Assembly (NCBI GenBank): GCA_913774715.1
Contig: CAJYHS010000246.1
Coordinates: 19,793-83,792 of the forward strand
Direction of reading: 5' to 3'
Length of the DNA stretch: 64,000 nt
From: an uncultured Siphonobacter sp.
Lineage (GTDB): Bacteria; Bacteroidota; Bacteroidia; Cytophagales; Spirosomataceae
Position numbers and translations under genes: made by a program. Positions 25,956 to 34,815 of this stretch are shown piece by piece (the stretch's first letter is position 1; each line of letters opens with the position of its first letter). Below the pieces are notes generated by a model. That model was not told where the DNA came from, searched no databases, and was given only the letters and a program-made list of their open reading frames with translations.

Positions 25956-27186
25956 AGCGATTGAATGAGGACCGTAAAAAATAAGCACCTACGATAACGC
26001 CGGTCAGCACTGTTACCACCGTTACGATAGCCACTGCTAAAGGTTCTTGGGTAAGTTGAAGGGCAATAATATCACCAATGACATTAACCAGTACCATTAA
26101 AAAAACTTTCAGGGTATTCACCTGCGGCATACCCAGACTATCAATGGCAACTCCTATAAAACGATCGGCGGGTAAGAAGAGACTATAAATGGCAAAAACC
26201 CGGAAAAAGGAAGCAGAAGAACGGTAGGCTTCGCCGCCTAGTAAGACTACGAGTGGTTCAGCGAAAATGTAACAGGCAATACTCAAGGGAATCAACACCA
26301 GCGTGAGCATTTTTAATTGCCGAATAAGTAAAGCACGAACCGAACCGGCTCCTTCCGTCTGTAATAATCGGGACATTTGGGGAAAGGCGGTCGCAGCAAC
26401 GCTTCGTAATGGAATTTCAACTACTTCAATGAGTTTATAGGGCAAATTGAAAGCAGCCACGGCGGCAGGCGAGAGATAAATGCCCAGTAAAATCGTGTCG
26501 GAACTCTTGAGTAAATTGGCACATAATAGCGTTCCGATGGAATATTTACCAAAATGAAGTAAATCCGAAACGTGTTTTTTAGTGGACAATGCCCAGGCCT
26601 TCCATTCACTCCAGGGTAAAAAAATCAGGGAGCAAATGGTGTAAATGATGGTTTGAGCCCAGCCAATATCTGAAATCGTCCAGTGGAAATAATAACTGGT
26701 GGTGACAAAAGCCAGAAATGGGAAGGTAAAGGCCAGGCGCATCCATAACAGCCGGTCAAAACGATGATGAGCCTGTTGAATCCAGGAAGCAATGCCGTAG
26801 GGAACGGTGCTGATCAATAACCAGGGAAACTGGGTTAGTAATAAGCGAACGTCCGCATCTTTAATAAAGGAAGAAAAGGCCAGGTTGCCCAGACCAATGA
26901 GGAGAGAAACTGCCCCCGTAAACACACTAATAATCATCCAGGCCGCTCCGGCATATCCTGCTTCTTGGGTAGAAGCATAATATTTGACTAATGCAGTTTG
27001 AACCAGCCCTGAACGTACCATATCAAAAAAGGACCAGGCCGTCAAATAGAGCATCCAGGTGCCAAGGTCGGCTGGTGATTGCGTTCTAGCCAGTAACATT
27101 ACACTCAGAAAGCCCGCTCCAGCGGCCAGTGCATTACCCGCCAGAGATAATAATTGAGGGTTACGAATGAGTGTTTTAATCGTCAT
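25942..27186 (-). CDS. Wzx-like polysaccharide flippase (MOP superfamily)
   Basis: A 414-residue protein, almost wholly hydrophobic, with about 12 predicted membrane helices in two halves. Between them is the short charged QMSRLLQTEGAGS loop, typical of polysaccharide transporter (MATE-related) flippases. It would move the undecaprenyl-linked repeat unit from the cytosolic to the periplasmic leaflet. Its start overlaps the preceding glycosyltransferase stop by 4 bp (ATGA) and its end overlaps the next gene, so it is translationally coupled on both sides. Placement between glycosyltransferase genes supports a Wzx/Wzy-dependent pathway. Confidence 0.87.
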   Translation of the reverse strand: MTIKTLIRNPQLLSLAGNALAAGAGFLSVMLLARTQSPADLGTWMLYLTAWSFFDMVRSGLVQTALVKYYASTQEAGYAGAAWMIISVFTGAVSLLIGLGNLAFSSFIKDADVRLLLTQFPWLLISTVPYGIASWIQQAHHRFDRLLWMRLAFTFPFLAFVTTSYYFHWTISDIGWAQTIIYTICSLIFLPWSEWKAWALSTKKHVSDLLHFGKYSIGTLLCANLLKSSDTILLGIYLSPAAVAAFNLPYKLIEVVEIPLRSVAATAFPQMSRLLQTEGAGSVRALLIRQLKMLTLVLIPLSIACYIFAEPLVVLLGGEAYRSSASFFRVFAIYSLFLPADRFIGVAIDSLGMPQVNTLKVFLMVLVNVIGDIIALQLTQEPLAVAIVTVVTVLTGVIVGAYFLRSSFNRYAPA

Positions 27187-28376
27187 GAGTTAATCGTATC
27201 CAAAATGCTACTAAAGTGCTTAGCCCGGCGATCCCAGGAGTTTTCGTAAGCCAGCGTTTGTCTTTTTCGTTGTTCCTCCACCGAATCCTGCTGAAGGAAG
27301 GAGGTTACGTTACGCATGAATTCGGGCAAGCTATCGGCAATGGCGATGGTAGTGCCAAAGTCGTCCAGGGGAGCAAAATCGGTACTTACCACGGCAACCC
27401 CGGCGGCCAGATATTCATTGATTTTCATGGGATAAATAGCGGCCGTTTGGGGATTCTTAACGAAAGGAATCAAGCCCACCCTGACTTGCTTTAAGTAAGA
27501 AGGTAAAGCTTCCGCTGGCTGAGCCGAAACAAATTGCACGTTAGGGTAACTCTTTAGGCGGTCAATGGCAGGAGCTACATTCGCTTTATCAAAGGAGAGC
27601 CTACCAATAAGCAGCAATTTCGACTGTGGTAAATCCCGTGCGATGGTTTCCAGAATTTCGTAGTTAATTCGGCTATCAATCGTACCGATGTAACCGATAA
27701 CCGATTCTGGTTTATCAGTAACGGGAACAAAGCCCTGTTCAAACAGTGGGTAATCAACGCCATTAGGAACCAGAAAGCACTCGGGTGTCCAGGGCTTTTT
27801 GGTTTGTTGTAATATCTGAGATGTCGTGATCGTGGCATTAACGCGAGGCATAAACTCTTTTTCCACGCGTTCTCCATGGTTACTTACCCAGTCACACTCG
27901 GCAATTTCATCAAAGCAGTAATAAACATTACGTTTTTCCCCGAGCTGATCTAACAGGAAATTACCAAAGGCCGGATTAAAGGCATTGACTACAATCGGGT
28001 CTTGCAATTGTAATTGCTGCTGTGCCTGATTAATGCTGCGTTTGAGTCGCCGGGCATTCCATCGTTGCACCCAATCATACCAGGCCGGGTTCTTTAGAAA
28101 ATTGGCGGGTAATACCGTCGGGGGAGTTAGAATCCAGATGAAACTGTTTCCCTGAGCGGGCATTTTTCTAAGACGCGGTTCCAGGCCCAGCATTCGCCGC
28201 ACCGGAGCTTCTCCGCGTCCCAGTAATCCCATCAATAAATCTTTATAAGTGTATTGATAATCAACGTATAAAATGCGATGATCCTGAGCCATTCGTTTCA
28301 TGAGCTCAACGGTACTTTTCACATAGTTGCCTTCCCAGGCAGGAAAAGCGACGCAAATCAGATCAGGTTTCATCAT
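27183..28376 (-). CDS. GT-B glycosyltransferase (family 1/4-like)
   Basis: A 397-residue cytosolic glycosyltransferase with two Rossmann-like halves. The first half has an unusually long variable segment (DLLMGLLGRGEAPVRRMLG). The C-terminal half shows IGYIGTIDSRINYEIL, LLLIGR and the nucleotide-binding INEYLAAGVAVVSTDFAPL (Glu in the ExxxxxxxE position, about 325-333). It resembles glycosyltransferases of exopolysaccharide clusters that act on lipid-linked sugars. It starts with tandem ATG codons, so the start may be the second. It overlaps the flippase by 4 bp. Confidence 0.82.
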   Translation of the reverse strand: MMKPDLICVAFPAWEGNYVKSTVELMKRMAQDHRILYVDYQYTYKDLLMGLLGRGEAPVRRMLGLEPRLRKMPAQGNSFIWILTPPTVLPANFLKNPAWYDWVQRWNARRLKRSINQAQQQLQLQDPIVVNAFNPAFGNFLLDQLGEKRNVYYCFDEIAECDWVSNHGERVEKEFMPRVNATITTSQILQQTKKPWTPECFLVPNGVDYPLFEQGFVPVTDKPESVIGYIGTIDSRINYEILETIARDLPQSKLLLIGRLSFDKANVAPAIDRLKSYPNVQFVSAQPAEALPSYLKQVRVGLIPFVKNPQTAAIYPMKINEYLAAGVAVVSTDFAPLDDFGTTIAIADSLPEFMRNVTSFLQQDSVEEQRKRQTLAYENSWDRRAKHFSSILDTINS

Positions 28377-28399
28377 CAGTCAGGTTTAAGAGAATGGAT

Positions 28400-30379
28400 C
28401 TAGTCTACCTTCCCCGTCATCTCACCCAGTTCATCGGGGCCAACGCGGTTTAGTACAAAACCTGCCGTATGAGTCATGTTCAATAAATACGTATTAACTA
28501 CGTGGCGATCTACTGGTAACCAGCGTTCCTTGGCATCCGCAACGAAAATAGTAACATCCGCATCTTTAATAAGGTGGCTGGGCGTAGGGTGGTTAAGTAA
28601 AGCCGGAATTTCCAGGAAATAGAATTGAGGACGCTGATTTTCGGGCAGAGCAGCCAGAGCATTTTGCATTTTTTCAATGAAATAGCTCTTACCCGTATGC
28701 TCACGCGTACTGGTTACTAAAATGGATAAGGGTCGATTCAGCATGTGGCCCGTCATGGCGGCAAGTTTGGCCAGACACTGATTGATAGCAATGTCTTCCA
28801 CGCGTTCCATATTACTTCGGAAGGATCGGTGCTGGGGACAAATGCCCACGAGTGGCAGCCGAATTTCGTCCAGGGCACGTTTAGGACTCTTCAGACTCTG
28901 GTCAAAGTATTCTCTGGCGAAAATCCAGGTAGCGACCAGAATCAGACCCAGAAAAGCCGCTCCAATAATCATGATGATTCGCTTGGAAGGCTCGGGTTTA
29001 GCCGGAAACTTGGGAGGATCAATGATTTTTAGATTACTCGAAGAAAGCAATAAGTTTTGTTCTCGTAATTTACTTAAACTCAGACCATGCAAAATTTCCA
29101 GGTATTCACGTTCCGCTACACTGATTCCGCGTTCCAGTTTTCCCAGATTTGAACCCAGTGGTGCAAAACGCTGATAAGAAGAGTCGTAGCCCTGCTTAAT
29201 ATTTTCCAGAACCGTTACCCGGGCCTGATTGCGGTCTACGCTGACAAAGTATTCCAGCCATTGATCAAAAATAGATTTAGTTGGGATGCCTTTAGTAGAG
29301 TTATTGATCTGGTATAGCTGCCCAATGTCCTTGCGAGCTTTTTGTTCAAACTGCTTAATTTGCTGGGTAAGAGCCTGCCGCTTGACAGGGTCAGGATTGG
29401 GCTGTAAATCAAAAAAGGTCAGCCTCGTATTAAGTATAGCCAAGGAATCCCGAACGGAGCGAACATCATCTGATTTCAGGACCAGATCTTCCCGCATGTT
29501 TAATTTTTGATCCAGCTGGCTCAGTGCGGCTTTAGAAGCCTCGAGTTCGGCTCGGGCTTTTTCAATTTCGTTAGTAATCGTTTTATCCTGATCGGCAAAC
29601 ATCCGGGTTTGCTCGTAGTAATTGATGATGCGGTTTTGACTGGAAAAGTTCTTTAAATCATTTTCAGACTGGGATAACTTATTGAAGGCATCCTGAAGCT
29701 GTTTTTCAAAGTAAGCCACCACACTGCCCGACTGCGTAGACTTCAATTCTTTCTGCCGCCGGATGAAAATTTCCGACATCAGCTCCAGCGAACGTTTTAC
29801 TACGGCAGGGTCGCTGGCTACGTACTCCATGCGAATCATGTCGCTGGTACCTTCACGGGAAACTTTTAGATTTTTATTAATGCCCTCAACGCTGTAAAAT
29901 GATTTTTTTTCATTGAGTAATTCTTCTCCAATGACGTTTCTGGGAATGACTGAGTACTTATAGATGTTCTTTACGGTAGCCTCTACCGAGTTATAATTCA
30001 CGAGTTGCTTAAACACCGACTCGGGAATGTCTTTATGCAAACGCTCAAACGTACGCTCATTAGCTACTGCGGGATTCGGTTTCTTGAGCATCATGTGCTC
30101 AGCCAGTAACCGGATGCCTACCTCTTCCAGGGTAGTTCGGGCTTCAATCGTATTGATGAGGTTATCAAAAGCGTTATTGATTGTTTGATAATCCATACGG
30201 TTGCCCTCACCATCGAGTGAAGAACCCGAGGCCAACCCGGTATAAATCAAGGTGTCCGTGGCAAAGTCGGGATCAAGAAACCGGGTAAAGAAATAGACTG
30301 AACCTGCCAGTGCAATGGGAATCACCAGAAAAGCCCAGAGGTATCGACGAAAAAGACGGAATAACTTATAAGCACTCAT
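28400..30379 (-). CDS. Wzz/Wzc-like polysaccharide co-polymerase with degenerate kinase domain
   Basis: A 659-residue protein with two transmembrane helices (about 14-34 and 467-489) enclosing a large periplasmic coiled-coil region, as in Wzc/GumC. These proteins set polymer length and link the inner membrane to the outer-membrane exporter. The cytosolic C-terminal part resembles a bacterial tyrosine (BY) kinase but has only a weak Walker A (STREHTGKS, 557-565). The Walker A' Asp is replaced (YFLEIPALL in place of a VLLIDAD-like strand), and there is no tyrosine-rich tail. It is therefore likely a structural co-polymerase without kinase activity. It lies 6 bp after the OEP-like gene. Confidence 0.84.
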   Translation of the reverse strand: MSAYKLFRLFRRYLWAFLVIPIALAGSVYFFTRFLDPDFATDTLIYTGLASGSSLDGEGNRMDYQTINNAFDNLINTIEARTTLEEVGIRLLAEHMMLKKPNPAVANERTFERLHKDIPESVFKQLVNYNSVEATVKNIYKYSVIPRNVIGEELLNEKKSFYSVEGINKNLKVSREGTSDMIRMEYVASDPAVVKRSLELMSEIFIRRQKELKSTQSGSVVAYFEKQLQDAFNKLSQSENDLKNFSSQNRIINYYEQTRMFADQDKTITNEIEKARAELEASKAALSQLDQKLNMREDLVLKSDDVRSVRDSLAILNTRLTFFDLQPNPDPVKRQALTQQIKQFEQKARKDIGQLYQINNSTKGIPTKSIFDQWLEYFVSVDRNQARVTVLENIKQGYDSSYQRFAPLGSNLGKLERGISVAEREYLEILHGLSLSKLREQNLLLSSSNLKIIDPPKFPAKPEPSKRIIMIIGAAFLGLILVATWIFAREYFDQSLKSPKRALDEIRLPLVGICPQHRSFRSNMERVEDIAINQCLAKLAAMTGHMLNRPLSILVTSTREHTGKSYFIEKMQNALAALPENQRPQFYFLEIPALLNHPTPSHLIKDADVTIFVADAKERWLPVDRHVVNTYLLNMTHTAGFVLNRVGPDELGEMTGKVD

Positions 30380-30385
30380 AATGTA

Positions 30386-31120
30386 TTATGGCTTAGTAGA
30401 AATCTTGCGACCAATATATAATTCCAGCGTACGGATGTTTTGAAAAAGAGACTGCCGGGCTACTTCATATTCTTCCGCTGCCCGTGTGTACAAATCAGTG
30501 ATCCGGGCTAACTCAGTAATGGGAATAATGCCCTGAGAAAAATCTTTTTCGGCGGCCTGCTTACTCAGAATGTTCATTTGACGTCCCTGGCCTTTGATTA
30601 CCAAGATTCGTTGAGCGGCCTGAATCGCGTAGTAATAGCTCACTACCCGGCTGGATAGCTCCTGAGCAACGATTTCCTTTTGCTGGATGGCCGTTTCCAA
30701 ATCCTTCTTTGCCATCCCTACCAAGTTTTTTCGATTCAGTACGTCATATATGGAAAGCTGAAGCGTAAGGGCAGCCCGGTAACCATTGTTGTAATTGTCA
30801 AAAGCCTGAAGCTCTCCCGTAGGCTGCTGCACAATCAGAGCCTGATTACTCGAAGACAATTGAACTTCTGGTCCAAATCCTGTAATCCAGGCGTGTTTCT
30901 GGCTTTTTACGTTGAATTTGTTACGATCAACAATAGCTCCCTGAGCAGCAACCGAGGGAGAATATTCCCGTGCCCAGGTCAGGATAACATCCAGGGGAGG
31001 AAGATCTACCAAATCGGAACTTTGAGCGGTATCTGCAGCCGTAATCTGGGCATGGCCTATGGTAAGGCAACCCAGCCAGAAACCAAAAAATAGAACGAAC
31101 TTGTAATAAGACGAAATCAT
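30386..31120 (-). CDS. Half-length TolC-like outer membrane efflux protein
   Basis: 244 residues from the ATG at 31120; a longer frame would extend into the sugar transferase gene. A signal peptide (cleavage near GHA-Q, about residue 24) is followed by a long-helix region with LDVILTWAREYSPSVAAQ at the start, the usual OEP domain opening. There is only one OEP repeat, whereas TolC/OprM proteins have two in about 450 residues. It could assemble as a barrel of more subunits, or be a shortened partner of the co-polymerase. It overlaps the upstream gene by 4 bp (ATGA). A role in exporting the polymer through the outer membrane is inferred from position. Confidence 0.72.
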   Translation of the reverse strand: MISSYYKFVLFFGFWLGCLTIGHAQITAADTAQSSDLVDLPPLDVILTWAREYSPSVAAQGAIVDRNKFNVKSQKHAWITGFGPEVQLSSSNQALIVQQPTGELQAFDNYNNGYRAALTLQLSIYDVLNRKNLVGMAKKDLETAIQQKEIVAQELSSRVVSYYYAIQAAQRILVIKGQGRQMNILSKQAAEKDFSQGIIPITELARITDLYTRAAEEYEVARQSLFQNIRTLELYIGRKISTKP

Positions 31121-32298
31121 ACGTTTTCGGATTGGAAAAGAGCCGGAACGGTTTTGAACATAATTTTCATATCCATCCAGAAGGAATACTGTTGGGCATA
31201 AATGATGTCCAGTTGCATGCGTTCCTCTTCGGACATATCCTGTTTTCCTTTGCCACGTTTGGTTACCTGCCAAAGGCCCGTTAACCCAGCTGGGCCGGAA
31301 AAACGCAGAATGTATTCGTCGGAAGTAAGTTTTTCGGCTTCGTATAGGGGGAGGGGGCGGTTACCTACCAGCGACATGTCACCCCGGAAAATATTAATAA
31401 GCTGGGGAAGTTCGTCCAGACTGGTGTTTCGAAGGAATCGTCCGATTCGGGTAATCCGTGGATCATTACCGAATTTCATAAAGGCTGCTTTGTTATGACG
31501 GGCTTGCAGGTACGTTTTCTCACACACCTCCTGGCGATCTAAAAAGAGAATCTGCTGGCAGGTTTTATAATTGGCCAGCTTACATTCTTCGCAAAGCTCA
31601 ATCAGAGAAGAAGCTTTCGGAGCAGGTTCTTTATCGTACATATTAAAGGCAGCCATATCCTTGATCATTGCATCGGCACCCGTACGCATGGTGCGGAACT
31701 TGATCAGGCTGAATACTTTGTAGCCAGCTCCAACTCGTTTAGACAAATAGATAATGGGTCCCTTGGAGTCGATTTTAATCAAAATAACAACCAGCAGCAA
31801 GAGAGGAGACAGCAGAAGAATCGCCAGCCCCGATGCTAGCAGATCAATGCCTCGTTTCCACCAGGGAATCCGTACCTCGAAGTGGGCGGCTTCCGCAGCC
31901 GAAAGTTTTTGAAGTTGTTGTTTACGAACAAAGTAATTCAGTCGTTCGACGAGGTCACCCCGGCTGAAGTCACTGGGAAAAATTTCCTGTCCCCCTAGCT
32001 GAATGGTACGCTCAATAAGTGAGCGGGAAAGAACAGGAGCTGTAAAAATAATGGGAATGGGTCTAAGCCAAGGCGTAGAGCGAATCTGTTTGACTACTTC
32101 AAGGGTTTCGTCAGTAATAGGAATGACAATGGCATCCGCTGGATAATGGTCGAGCAGGGCTGACAGCATATCCTCGGCTGATTGAACCGGTCTGATATTC
32201 AACTGCGTTGAGAACGTGCGAATGAACTGAATCTCAAGCTTGGTATCTTCTTCCAGGTATAAAATACGCAGAAGAGGTAGTGGGTTAATAGAAGACAT
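31117..32298 (-). CDS. Initiating sugar transferase with degenerate N-terminal receiver domain
   Basis: A 393-residue polyprenyl-phosphate hexose-1-phosphate transferase that would start repeat-unit synthesis on undecaprenyl phosphate. I use the ATG at 32298, preceded by AGAGG; a TTG at 32355 would add 19 residues. Residues about 8-128 resemble a response-regulator receiver, but the phospho-acceptor position is Pro60 (DAIVIPITDE) and the conserved Lys is replaced (FPSDFSR). One re-entrant membrane helix follows (about 152-176), then the catalytic domain with KFRTM, SLDELPQLINI (Asp295-Glu296) and VGNRPLP. A cysteine-bearing insert (Cys236, 239, 247, 259) lies inside the catalytic domain. Confidence 0.87.
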   Translation of the reverse strand: MSSINPLPLLRILYLEEDTKLEIQFIRTFSTQLNIRPVQSAEDMLSALLDHYPADAIVIPITDETLEVVKQIRSTPWLRPIPIIFTAPVLSRSLIERTIQLGGQEIFPSDFSRGDLVERLNYFVRKQQLQKLSAAEAAHFEVRIPWWKRGIDLLASGLAILLLSPLLLLVVILIKIDSKGPIIYLSKRVGAGYKVFSLIKFRTMRTGADAMIKDMAAFNMYDKEPAPKASSLIELCEECKLANYKTCQQILFLDRQEVCEKTYLQARHNKAAFMKFGNDPRITRIGRFLRNTSLDELPQLINIFRGDMSLVGNRPLPLYEAEKLTSDEYILRFSGPAGLTGLWQVTKRGKGKQDMSEEERMQLDIIYAQQYSFWMDMKIMFKTVPALFQSENV

Positions 32299-32378
32299 GG
32301 CAGTGCCTCTTCTGATGATGTTTCCCAGAGGAACGTTGATGGATACTAAGGACAAGTAATGGGTAAAACCCTCTACGC

Positions 32379-32786
32379 TCAGATATGTTCACGATGCACT
32401 CGTCTTAAAATGGCTTTTACCTTGGCAATCACCTCAAGAGGGTTAAAGGGTTTAGTCATAAAGTCGTCCGCTCCTAACTCCAAACATTGGATTCGCTCGT
32501 TACTTTCTTCTGTACCTGAAAGGATAATAACCGGGATATCTCCAAATAAGTTACTGGCTCTGAGTACTTTAAGGAATTCTTTTCCATTCAGGTGAGGCAT
32601 CCATAGATCGGCAATGATCAAATCTACGAAATGACCTTCTTCCAAATAACTCATGCCCGCTACGCCATCGGGTTTTACAACAGTTGTGAATTCTTTATTT
32701 AAACATAACTGGAGAATTCGCTGAGTCATGGGCTCGTCGTCCATGACCAAAATGGTTTTCTGGGAATAATTCATTGGCGGTTCCAT
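32379..32786 (-). CDS. Stand-alone CheY-like response regulator in the EPS operon
   Basis: The 135-residue product is a single receiver domain with every key residue: Asp16-Asp17, phospho-acceptor Asp60 (LIIADLWMP), Ser90 and Lys112 (TKPF). There is no output domain, so it would act by binding a partner. The start overlaps the ligase/polymerase gene by 92 bp, or by 80 bp if the second ATG (32774) is used. Even that shorter form is needed to keep the first beta strand. The gene precedes a sugar transferase that carries a degenerate receiver, so a heterotypic receiver-receiver contact is a plausible but unproven mode of control. No histidine kinase lies nearby. Confidence 0.88.
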   Translation of the reverse strand: MEPPMNYSQKTILVMDDEPMTQRILQLCLNKEFTTVVKPDGVAGMSYLEEGHFVDLIIADLWMPHLNGKEFLKVLRASNLFGDIPVIILSGTEESNERIQCLELGADDFMTKPFNPLEVIAKVKAILRRVHREHI

Positions 32787-34182
32787 AAGATTCTTTGGTG
32801 AAAAAATACATGAACACTAAACTCAAATAAATAATATTAGCGGTAGGTAACTGACCTAAAAGCTGATTTCCATAACTAGCAAAACTGATGCCTGCCATGC
32901 CTGCATAAAGTCCCATCATTTTCTGTCGCATCTCGCCGGGTGGCATTACCCAGATGCGACGAAAGAAGTACACATGCCAGTACAGAATCATAATAATGTG
33001 AAAAACCAGACCAATCACGCCCGTTTCTGCCCAGATTTTTACGTACCAGCTGTCAGGAGGAGTCTGGGCCAGAAAGGTGTTTGGACTAAAGCGTAAACCC
33101 CAGTATCCAATCGTTCCGATGCCCCCACCGAAGGGTCGAGAGGCGAGGTAATCACTTAGTTTTTTCTGATTGGCGAGTCGAACCTGGAAGGAAGCATCCG
33201 TAGGGTCCAGGGCCGATCGTAATCGCTGAATCTGATAATTACCCTGACCGATAAAGGTAAATTTGAGAATGAAGAGCAGAGCTCCAACAATCACACCACC
33301 CGCAATAATGATTTTGATGTTTTTGGTTAATACTAAGTACATAAAAGCTCCTACTACGGGTACAAAAAGAGCTCCGCGAGTACCCGAAATAGCCATTCCC
33401 CAGAAGCAGATCAAGGCTGCTAACCCATACCAAATGCGGGATTTTCGAGAGAGGGGACCCATCGCAATAATCAAAGCTGTAATGGCCGTATGCCCCATAG
33501 CAGCTCCGAATTGACCCGCATCAGAATAAAAAGAAAAGACTCGTAATCGACCAAAAAGTACGTGCGTTAGGGCTTGCCCCGAATCAAGCCAGGCTTGTTC
33601 ATAAGAATCTACTCCCATGAATAACTGCTTGGCTCCATAGACTACGCCCAAAATCGATAAAACGATCCAGATGTTGAGAAAATGGCGAAGGTGAGCTTCC
33701 GATTCTAATTCAATTAAACCCAGAAAAACCGAAAAGAGTAAGTACAATGCTACCCCGCGAACGGCGTAGAACCAGGCGGTAAAGCTATGAGCCTCAGGGT
33801 TAAATATCTCCAGAATACAAAACAGGGTCCAGAGCAGAATACTGATCAGAATCGGGTTTTTTCGGATATTGGGCCAGGACTGGGTATTCGTTCGACGAAT
33901 AAATTCGAGTAGAATGCCTAAAATAAGAAGAACATCAACGGATAAACTCAGAGGGGCATCAATGTAGCGGACAATACCGCTGGAAAAAAAGGAAATGACT
34001 AAAGAAGAGTAAAGGGCAACGACGGGCCATTTAAGGATGGAGCCTATGTAGATAAGTCCTAAAGGCAAACCAATCAATGCTCCCAACACCAAAATTCCAC
34101 CTTCAGCTATGATGAACCCAGCACAGGCGATGAGACCAGCTAGTAGTAAGAAGAAAATTGAATTTCTGGCGGAAAAATTCAT
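32695..34182 (-). CDS. O-antigen ligase/polymerase family protein (Wzy/WaaL-like)
   Basis: A 495-residue polytopic protein with about 12 hydrophobic segments and a large periplasmic loop before the last ones (about residues 330-400, containing RLANQKKLSDYLASRPFGGGIG). That loop position and the Arg and Gly-rich context are typical of the Wzy_C/O-antigen ligase family, which either polymerise repeat units or ligate them to an acceptor. In a Wzx-containing cluster a polymerase role is the more likely. It is the first gene of the minus-strand EPS run. Its last 30 residues are polar and lie in the stretch shared with the response-regulator gene. Confidence 0.84.
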   Translation of the reverse strand: MNFSARNSIFFLLLAGLIACAGFIIAEGGILVLGALIGLPLGLIYIGSILKWPVVALYSSLVISFFSSGIVRYIDAPLSLSVDVLLILGILLEFIRRTNTQSWPNIRKNPILISILLWTLFCILEIFNPEAHSFTAWFYAVRGVALYLLFSVFLGLIELESEAHLRHFLNIWIVLSILGVVYGAKQLFMGVDSYEQAWLDSGQALTHVLFGRLRVFSFYSDAGQFGAAMGHTAITALIIAMGPLSRKSRIWYGLAALICFWGMAISGTRGALFVPVVGAFMYLVLTKNIKIIIAGGVIVGALLFILKFTFIGQGNYQIQRLRSALDPTDASFQVRLANQKKLSDYLASRPFGGGIGTIGYWGLRFSPNTFLAQTPPDSWYVKIWAETGVIGLVFHIIMILYWHVYFFRRIWVMPPGEMRQKMMGLYAGMAGISFASYGNQLLGQLPTANIIYLSLVFMYFFTKESYGTANELFPENHFGHGRRAHDSANSPVMFK

Positions 34183-34815
34183 AGGTTAATTTTCAAAAAC
34201 CGGGCAAAGGTTTGATTCTTAGTTTTTTAGCTCTTATCAATAATAGAAAAGCCTAGGGTTCGTAGATCCAAAATTATCAAACCGAGAAGTAAGTACTAAA
34301 TACTATTAATCTGTCTCGAATCAACAAATATAAAGGCGTATGTTGTACTATAGGCAGATATTTTAAAACTATTAAATGAAAACAAAGCTAGTTTTTTCTT
34401 AATCTTGCCAGATACTTAATTATCTATTGTAAAGATAATTATAAAACAGCTAGGTTTTAAACATCAAACAGATATTAATTTTAATAAAAAATGACCTTTT
34501 TGAAAAAATAAAGCTTCTTTTACGTCATTGAAAAAACCGGTAACGAGAACTAAATTTACTGATACCTTAAAGGTTAAGTAAGATTTAACTCAAATAAAAT
34601 AGTAATGATTTTCATACTATTTATAAAAAAAATATAGGCTAAATTTGTTAAAAAATAAGTAGTTATTGGCATCATTAAGAATAGAGATCACTACGAATAC
34701 TGAATAGTTTTTTAATAAGAAATTAGCATCAGCAGCTGATGATCTTTAATTTATTAATTTAAAAGACCCAATTGTCCAGATTGTTTACAAAGCACTTATC
34801 TATATAAACGTCGTT
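34183..34815. other. AT-rich 633-bp gap between divergent EPS operon and acyltransferase
   Basis: No convincing gene is present. The sequence is markedly AT-rich with many short A and T runs. For the plus strand, TAAATTTG (34640-34647) is a perfect -7 match 169 bp before the acyltransferase. For the minus strand, TATATTTG (34332-34325) and TAGCTTTG (34390-34383) match the -7 consensus upstream of the EPS run, both without a clear -33. The gap probably holds divergent promoters and regulator sites. Confidence 0.5.

Noticed and set aside
34183..34815. Invertible promoter flanked by inverted repeats before the EPS operon
   Set aside because: Phase-variable EPS promoters occur in Bacteroides, but I found no pair of long inverted repeats around the candidate -7 elements.
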